Assembly: GCA_031262225.1 (NCBI GenBank)
Contig: JAISIC010000002.1
Location: 1 to 37,676, forward strand
DNA length: 37,676 nucleotides
Reading direction: 5' to 3'
Source: Ruminococcus sp.
GTDB taxonomy: Bacteria > Bacillota > Clostridia > Oscillospirales > Ruminococcaceae
Shown: in pieces, positions 32,518 to 37,676 of the stretch
Layout of the letters: the number at the start of each line of letters is the position of its first letter
How positions within the stretch are numbered: position 1 is the stretch's first letter
Position numbers and translations under genes: made by a program
Notes under the pieces: generated by a model
What the model was told of the DNA's origin: nothing
What the model saw: only the letters and a program-made list of their open reading frames with translations
Database searches by the model: none

Positions 32518-34532
32518 TTAAGAGATGGAAGATTCATAAGCCTGAAAAGGGCAAGATAAAGCTTTTGGCAAATGAGGGCGGACTGCCTGAAATCGCGGCT
32601 GAAATACTGTCTGCGGCAGGATTTGATGACTTCGACTCCGCTTCTGAATTTTTCGGGGACGGTAACCTATCAGACCCGTTTTCGATAATAGATATGCAGG
32701 AAGCCCGCGATGCAATTGAAGACATAGCCTTTGAAAACGGAGACAGGGTTTGTGTATACGGGGATTATGACTGTGACGGGATTTGTGCAGCGGCGATACT
32801 CTACACCTTCTTTCTTTCAAACGGTGCCGATGTAACCTATCATATTAATTCACGCGTGCAAGGCTTCGGGCTTAACGAGACTGTAATAAGGGAGCTGCAA
32901 AAAGACGGCGTCAAGCTGATAATAACGGTTGACAACGGAATTGCGGCGATAAAAGAAGCAGAGCTTATAAAGAAACTCGACATGGAACTTATCGTAACCG
33001 ACCACCATATCCCGGGTGAAGAACTCCCCAAGGCGATTGCCGTGGTTGACCCGCACAGGGCTGATAACAAAAGCTGTTTTGTCGATTATTGCGGTGCAGG
33101 CGTTGCATTAATGCTTGTCGCGGCACTCATGGAGGATACTGCCTCTGCGATGGAGGAATTTTCGGATATCGCCGCACTTGCCACCGTCGCCGATATGGTT
33201 CCGCTCACCGGCGATAACCGAAGCATTGTCATAAAAGGACTTCGCTATCTTGAACATTCAGAAAACCTCGGGCTTCGTGCACTCATTGACGTAAGCGATA
33301 TAAAGCCGCCTTTTTCGCCGATGCATATGGGCTTCATGCTTGCTCCCCGAATCAACAGTGCAAATCGTGTCGCTCACGCTCGCGAAGCCTTGGAACTGCT
33401 TTTATGCGAAGACCCGGATGAGGCGGTCACAATCGCGAAGAAGATCAACGGATATAACAGTGAGCGAAAAAATATCCAGGCACATATCAAAGAAGCGGTT
33501 TGCGAATATATTAATACAAATGCGGATGTTTTATATGACCCCGTGATCTGTATCTATATTAAGGACGCACACGACGGTGTTATCGGGCTTGCGGCAGGGG
33601 ATATTCAAAGGGCGACAGGCAAGCCGTGCTATCTTTGCACCGACGACGAAAACGGGCTCTTAAAAGGCTCTGCACGCTGTGCGGAAGGCTATTCGATTAC
33701 CGATTCGTTCATCAGGGCGGGCGATCTTCTCACCAAATCGGGCGGACATCATCTTGCAGGCGGTTTTTCTCTTAAACGTGAAAACTTTGAAGCTTTCAAA
33801 AACGTACTTTTTGCATATGCAAAAAGCCTACCGGCGTATGATAATATTCCTGTGCTTGAAATTGCAAAGATTATGGATGCAGATTCGCTTAAGCTCGATA
33901 ACATAAGCGAAATCGACAGGCTCGAACCGTTCGGCAAAGGCTTTCCCCGTCCGCTTTTCCTGCTCCCCTCTGCGGTTATAACCGAGAAAGCTTCTACAAA
34001 AAACGGTGATTATCTCAGTCTTTCATTTACATTTGAAGACCAAAACTTCAAGGCGACCGTCTTTGAAATACCGCTCGAAAATTTCGGCTTTTTTGTCGGG
34101 GACAGGGTAGATATTGTAACATATCTCGGCATCAGCTCGTGGAGCGGCAAAGAAACAATTGATTTTAACATTCAAGATATCAGACTTTCCGGGCTTTCAC
34201 AGGCAAAGCAGCTGAGCGCATATACCTACTATGAAAAGTTTCGCCGCGGTGAAGAACTTACACTCGAAATTAAAAAATCGGTATTGCCGAGCCAAGCCGA
34301 ATGCGAAACAATTAATAATCAAATCAAAAATATTAAAACAGGTTTTACGATAACACAGCTGACAGAACGTAACGCCTCGGTCATGAACGGATTCAAGCTT
34401 CGGATTATACTTGACGCATTTGAGGAAGCAGGGCGTATAAAAATAGACAGATATAAAGACACAATTAAAATACTTCATCCGAAAGAAATAATCCGCATAA
34501 CTTCAACACCGACCATGAAACGGCTGCAATAA
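32514..34532 (+). CDS. recJ: Single-stranded-DNA-specific exonuclease RecJ
   Basis: A 672-aa 5'-3' exonuclease in recombination and mismatch repair. The DHH domain has YGDYDCDG at 82-89, TVDNGI near 138-143, DHH at 163-165 and DPH near 179. The DHHA1 domain ends in SGGHHLAGGFSL near 407-418, and an OB-like domain follows (about 470-570). A final stretch of about 100 residues resembles a winged helix (FTITQLTERNASVMNGFKLRIILDAFEEAGRI). That tail makes it longer than E. coli RecJ (577 aa) but is common in Firmicutes. It is coupled to the ABC exporter gene by a 4-bp overlap. Confidence 0.95.
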   Translation: MIKRWKIHKPEKGKIKLLANEGGLPEIAAEILSAAGFDDFDSASEFFGDGNLSDPFSIIDMQEARDAIEDIAFENGDRVCVYGDYDCDGICAAAILYTFFLSNGADVTYHINSRVQGFGLNETVIRELQKDGVKLIITVDNGIAAIKEAELIKKLDMELIVTDHHIPGEELPKAIAVVDPHRADNKSCFVDYCGAGVALMLVAALMEDTASAMEEFSDIAALATVADMVPLTGDNRSIVIKGLRYLEHSENLGLRALIDVSDIKPPFSPMHMGFMLAPRINSANRVAHAREALELLLCEDPDEAVTIAKKINGYNSERKNIQAHIKEAVCEYINTNADVLYDPVICIYIKDAHDGVIGLAAGDIQRATGKPCYLCTDDENGLLKGSARCAEGYSITDSFIRAGDLLTKSGGHHLAGGFSLKRENFEAFKNVLFAYAKSLPAYDNIPVLEIAKIMDADSLKLDNISEIDRLEPFGKGFPRPLFLLPSAVITEKASTKNGDYLSLSFTFEDQNFKATVFEIPLENFGFFVGDRVDIVTYLGISSWSGKETIDFNIQDIRLSGLSQAKQLSAYTYYEKFRRGEELTLEIKKSVLPSQAECETINNQIKNIKTGFTITQLTERNASVMNGFKLRIILDAFEEAGRIKIDRYKDTIKILHPKEIIRITSTPTMKRLQ

Positions 34533-34564
34533 TATTTACATATATCCGCGAGAGGAGACTGCCT

Positions 34565-36820
34565 ATGGAAAGCATTATGCCCGATACAAGCTTTACAATC
34601 GACCTGTTAATAAACAAGATTATCGACGACTCAAAGGCTTACGACCTCTCGAAGATTGTTAAGGCATATGAGCTTGCCGATAAAAAACACGCAGGGCAAA
34701 AACGCTCCTCCGGCGAAGATTATATCAGCCATCCCATCGCTGTCGCCTATATTCTCCTTGACATGGGGATGGACACTGACACCATCTGTGCCGCACTCCT
34801 CCACGATGTTGTCGAAGATACCGACACAACCCTTGAAGATGTTAAACGCGATTTCGGGCAGGACGTCGCTATTTTGGTTGACGGCGTTACCAAGCTCGGG
34901 AAGATACCCCTTTTCACCAAAGAAGAACAGCTTGCAAAGAATGTCGAGAAGATTTTATTTGCAATGTCCGATGATATCCGCGTTATTATCATAAAGCTTG
35001 CCGACAGGCTCCATAATATGCGGACACTCCAATACCGCAGTCAGGCAAAACAGCGAAACACCTCCCGCGAGACGATGGATGTTTATGTTCCCATCGCCCA
35101 CAGGCTCGGTATGTTAAACCTCAAAGAAGAGCTTCAGGAGATCGCCTTTTCATACCTCGATCCCTTTGCCTTCAAAGAGATTGAAGAAAAACTTCAAAAA
35201 ACAAAGGCAGACCGCGAAGGTTTTATCAACAATATTAAAGAGCAGATCTGCACGAGGTTTATCAAAGAAAGAGGCAAGGCTCCCTATGTTGAGGGGCGGG
35301 TCAAATCGATATACAGCCTCTATCAAAAATCGTTTTTGCAAGGCAAGAGCTTTGAAGAAATCTACGATAAATACGCCGTTCGGATTATCGTTGACGATAA
35401 GAATGAATGCTATTTTGCGATGGGCATTATACATGATATGTATACCCCCATTCCGAACAGATTCAAAGACTATATCTCCGGTCCGAAATCGAATATGTAT
35501 CAGTCGCTGCACACCACCGTCATAGGCAGGGACGGCATTCCTTTTGAAGTTCAGATCCGAACATGGGAGATGCACCACAACGCCGAATACGGCATCGCCG
35601 CACATTGGAAGTATAAAGAAGGCATCTCGGGCAAGGACCGCTTTGAAGAACGTCTTGCATGGATCAGGCAGCTCCTTGAGCAACAGCGTGACACCGACGA
35701 TGTTGAAGATATTGTCCGTACACTTAAAACAGATGTTGCCGCCGCAGAGGTTCATGTCTTCACCCCCAAGGGCGACATGATCTCACTGCCGCTCGGCTCA
35801 ACGGTTATTGACTTTGCATATTCAATCCACCCCGATGTGGGAAACCGCATGGCGGGGGCTCGCGTCGGCGGAAGAATTGTTTCGCTTGACTATGAAATGG
35901 CAACAAGCGATATCGTCGAGATTTTAACATCTTCCGATATTAACAGAGGTCCCAACCGTGCTTGGCTTGATATCTGCAAAACCAAACACGCAAAGGCTGT
36001 AATTCGCAAGTGGTTTAGAAATAACGAACGCCCGCAAAACGTTGAGATGGGCAAAAAAGCTTTCCTTGCAGAGCTTGAAAAGCACCGCATAAAGCTCCCG
36101 GAAGAAAAGTTCCCGCAGCTCATGGCTGACACCATGAAAAAACATAACTGTAACACCATCGATGACTTCTATGCCGCACTCGGATACGGGGGAATAATCC
36201 TTCAAAACATATCGCAGAGCATACGCGAAAAATATAAATCGGAATTTCCCGAATATGAAAACGGCTCCCGCACCGCTGCCATTCAAGATGAGAGTATCGC
36301 GGAGCTCACCGAACAGCTTACAGAGCAGCTCACTGTCGGCTCGAAACTTCCTTCTGAAAGCATTATCGTTGACGGCAAAAACGGTATCGAAGTGAAGTTT
36401 TCACAGTGCTGCAACCCGCTCCCGGGCGACGACATTATCGGCTTCATCACAAAAGGTCACGGGCTTTCCGTTCACCGCAAAGACTGCGAACATTATACCA
36501 AATCGATCGGTGACAAGGCTCTTTCCGATCGCTGGATTTCCGTGGCGTGGCCTGAAAACATGAATAAAGAAATGCTGTCGTCCTTCCGCGTCACCCTCGA
36601 TATAATTTCATCCCCCGACGATGAAATCATCTACCAGATTTTCCATGCGTTCATGGCAAACAAAATAACACTCAACAACACAGTCAATAAAACCCTCCCC
36701 AACAGCAATAAAAATTTCATCATGAACATAAACACAACCGGAACAAAACAGCTTGACGGCATAATCCGCGAACTATCTAAAATGCCGAAAATAATCAGTG
36801 TGGAACGCAAGCAAGACTAA
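34565..36820 (+). CDS. rel: Bifunctional (p)ppGpp synthetase/hydrolase (Rel/RSH)
   Basis: A 751-aa long RSH enzyme governing the stringent response. The hydrolase HD domain has HDVVEDT from His80 with KLADRLHNMRTL near 141. The synthetase domain spans about 240-350 (AVRIIVDD, RFKDYISGPKSNMYQSLHTTV, EVQIRTWEMHHNAEYGIAAHW). TGS is near 395-455, a zinc-finger region follows near 617-650 (SQCCNPLPGDDIIGF), and an ACT domain ends the protein. Both active sites look intact. GAGAGGAGA precedes ATG34565; an internal Met at residue 5 is an alternative. It follows recJ, the common Firmicutes order. Confidence 0.96.
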   Translation: MESIMPDTSFTIDLLINKIIDDSKAYDLSKIVKAYELADKKHAGQKRSSGEDYISHPIAVAYILLDMGMDTDTICAALLHDVVEDTDTTLEDVKRDFGQDVAILVDGVTKLGKIPLFTKEEQLAKNVEKILFAMSDDIRVIIIKLADRLHNMRTLQYRSQAKQRNTSRETMDVYVPIAHRLGMLNLKEELQEIAFSYLDPFAFKEIEEKLQKTKADREGFINNIKEQICTRFIKERGKAPYVEGRVKSIYSLYQKSFLQGKSFEEIYDKYAVRIIVDDKNECYFAMGIIHDMYTPIPNRFKDYISGPKSNMYQSLHTTVIGRDGIPFEVQIRTWEMHHNAEYGIAAHWKYKEGISGKDRFEERLAWIRQLLEQQRDTDDVEDIVRTLKTDVAAAEVHVFTPKGDMISLPLGSTVIDFAYSIHPDVGNRMAGARVGGRIVSLDYEMATSDIVEILTSSDINRGPNRAWLDICKTKHAKAVIRKWFRNNERPQNVEMGKKAFLAELEKHRIKLPEEKFPQLMADTMKKHNCNTIDDFYAALGYGGIILQNISQSIREKYKSEFPEYENGSRTAAIQDESIAELTEQLTEQLTVGSKLPSESIIVDGKNGIEVKFSQCCNPLPGDDIIGFITKGHGLSVHRKDCEHYTKSIGDKALSDRWISVAWPENMNKEMLSSFRVTLDIISSPDDEIIYQIFHAFMANKITLNNTVNKTLPNSNKNFIMNINTTGTKQLDGIIRELSKMPKIISVERKQD

Positions 36821-36857
36821 TTTATGCCTCTGTTTTTGGTTATTTTGCACAAAAACT

Positions 36858-36890
36858 AAATTGTAAATATAACCTTTACTACAATTTTTT
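36858..36890 (+). terminator. Weak AT-rich terminator after rel
   Basis: AAATTGTA (36858-36865) pairs perfectly with TACAATTT (36880-36887), with an alternative inner GTAAA/TTTAC pairing, followed by more Ts to 36890. The stem is nearly all AT, so efficiency is doubtful. TTTTGCAC occurs on both sides (36843 and 36887). Confidence 0.5.
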
Positions 36891-36920
36891 GCACTTACTC
36901 AACATTTTTATAAAAAACAC

Positions 36921-36949
36921 TTGACAATCCCCCTTTTTTCTGCTACACT
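36921..36949 (+). promoter_or_regulatory. Promoter of the sigma factor gene
   Basis: TTGACA (36921-36926) and TACACT (36944-36949) are 17 bp apart with an extended -10 TGC, about 25 bp before the start codon. The leader is very short. Confidence 0.75.
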
Positions 36950-36973
36950 ACTATAGAAAGCTGTCAAAATAAC

Positions 36974-37474
36974 ATGAATGAAGATACAGAGCTTTTTTCT
37001 GACTATGCCAGACAGGTATCGGTGCTATGCCGTAAATACTGCACACCCGATTCGGAAATCTTTGACGATCTGCTCGGCGAAGGTATGGCGGCGCTCCTCT
37101 CTGCAAAGGACAGCTTCGACCCGCATCGGGGTGTGAAATTTTCCACCTATGCACATTCTGTCATCAGCAACAGACTTGCAGATGTCGTGAAAAAAACACC
37201 GCCGTTTGCTGTGGAGATCCCGCAAGACATTCCGTCACTCACGCCTTCTCCCGAAAACCTTTATATTGAAAAGGAATCGGAAGAAAGCCTTTTTTCGGGG
37301 CTCGAGCTCTTCCTTTCACCGCTTGAATTTTCCGTGCTGATGCTTCGCATCGACGGGCTTTCCTATGCGGATATTGCGAGGGAGCAGGGTGTCACAGAAA
37401 GCTCCGTGAAAAATGCACTGTCAAGGGTTCGCAATAAAATGCGTAACAAGCTTCGTGACACCGGCATAAAATAG
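36974..37474 (+). CDS. Sigma-70-family RNA polymerase sigma factor (short, region 2 + 4)
   Basis: A 166-aa alternative sigma factor. Region 2 spans about 10-75 (DDLLGEGMAALLSAKDSFDPHRGVKFSTYAHSVISNRLADVVKK), with the conserved FSTYAxxxIxNRL core-binding/-10 pattern. Region 4 is near 110-160 (LSPLEFSVLMLRIDGLSYADIAREQGVTESSVKNALSRVRNKM), a clear helix-turn-helix. Region 3 is missing, leaving a Pro/Ser-rich linker. It resembles SigH-type factors more than ECF ones in region 2, but I cannot assign it to a named group. It has its own promoter and no anti-sigma neighbour in view. The Shine-Dalgarno is poor. Confidence 0.9.
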   Translation: MNEDTELFSDYARQVSVLCRKYCTPDSEIFDDLLGEGMAALLSAKDSFDPHRGVKFSTYAHSVISNRLADVVKKTPPFAVEIPQDIPSLTPSPENLYIEKESEESLFSGLELFLSPLEFSVLMLRIDGLSYADIAREQGVTESSVKNALSRVRNKMRNKLRDTGIK

Positions 37475-37482
37475 TATAATAT

Positions 37483-37554
37483 GACCAAGTAGCTTAACTA
37501 AAGAGCGTTGTTCTTTCCAAGGCAAAGGTGTCGGTGTAAGTCCGTCCAAGGTCA
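37483..37554 (+). other. tRNA-like element, degenerate tRNA-Gly(TCC)-type cloverleaf
   Basis: A 72-nt stretch folds as a tRNA: acceptor GACCAAG/CAAGGTC (5 of 7 pairs), TA, D-stem GCTT/GAGC, anticodon arm with loop TTTCCAA (anticodon position TCC) and one bulged base, T-arm GTCGG/CCGTC (one mismatch) closing TGTAAGT, and discriminator A. It lacks the D-loop GG and the T-loop TTC that hold the tRNA elbow. It lies between the sigma gene and the zinc-ribbon gene, with TATAAT at 37475-37480 too close to start it precisely. It is a pseudo-tRNA or a tRNA mimic. Confidence 0.5.
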
Positions 37555-37581
37555 ACAAATAAATTTAGCGAGGGAAACCAA

Positions 37582-37676
37582 ATGTATCAAGACGAAACAC
37601 TAACTTGCAAAGACTGCGGACAGGAATTCATCTTCACAGCGGGAGAACAAGAATTTTATGCTGAAAAGGGCTTCCA
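37582..37676 (+). CDS. Zinc-ribbon domain protein (partial, runs off the window)
   Basis: The first 31 codons of a small zinc-binding protein. A CxxC pair is at residues 9-12 (TCKDCG) followed by EFIFTAGEQEFYAEKGF, the hallmark of the small zinc-ribbon family common in Firmicutes, in which a second CxxC usually follows. GAGGG at 37570-37574 sits 7 nt before ATG37582. Function is unknown in the family. Its untranslated leader includes the tRNA-like element. Confidence 0.85.
   Translation, partial: MYQDETLTCKDCGQEFIFTAGEQEFYAEKGF

Overview
This window looks like chromosomal DNA from a member of the Clostridia (Firmicutes), most likely an Oscillospirales/Ruminococcaceae-type gut or sediment anaerobe. 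The gene order rnj-gdpP-rplI-dnaB, the tilS-hpt-ftsH run, the dxr-rseP-ispG block, RNase J in place of RNase E, the indolepyruvate:ferredoxin oxidoreductase, an MsmX/UgpC-type sugar ATPase and consensus TTGACA-17-TATAAT promoters all fit. The genus is not determinable from sequence reading alone. No phage, transposon, CRISPR array or integron was seen; it is mostly core genome with small accessory islands.

Layout. (1) 1-2436, plus strand: tRNA-Thr(GGT), an RsuA-type pseudouridine synthase, an orphan sugar-ABC ATPase and tRNA-Lys(TTT), with three hairpin terminators. (2) 2435-10073, minus strand: one compact run iorA-iorB-paaK-dxr-rseP-ispG-mscS. It joins arylpyruvate oxidation, two MEP-pathway isoprenoid enzymes, a site-2 protease and a mechanosensitive channel. 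(3) 10219-12655, plus strand: an unrecognised four-helix membrane protein and dprA, convergent with and overlapping ftsH. (4) 12621-22378, minus strand: rnj-gdpP-dnaB-type housekeeping cluster (rnj, gdpP, rplI, dnaB, tilS, hpt, ftsH) from a consensus promoter and a structured leader of about 200 nt. (5) 22687-26125, minus strand: three tandem secreted transglutaminase-like proteins, the middle one lacking catalytic Cys and His. (6) 26308-36820, plus strand: queD-queE-folE-queC (7-deazaguanine/preQ0 synthesis), a heterodimeric ABC exporter, recJ and rel. (7) 36974-37676: a short sigma-70-family factor, a degenerate tRNA-like element and the start of a zinc-ribbon protein.

How they work together. 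The queDEC/folE set takes GTP to preQ0. GdpP and Rel are the turnover enzymes of two nucleotide second messengers, c-di-AMP and (p)ppGpp. RNase J, DnaB, RecJ and DprA cover RNA decay, replication and recombination. IorAB with PaaK interconverts aryl-2-oxoacids, aryl-acetyl-CoA and aryl-acetates.

The most unusual points are: a full-size but abnormal tRNA-like cloverleaf with a Gly(UCC)-type anticodon loop at 37483-37554; an apparent AUC start codon behind a near-perfect Shine-Dalgarno sequence for gdpP; a pseudo-transglutaminase between two intact paralogues; a multi-stem leader upstream of RNase J; and a repeat/hairpin arrangement at the dxr start. No wholly new multi-gene system is evident to me.
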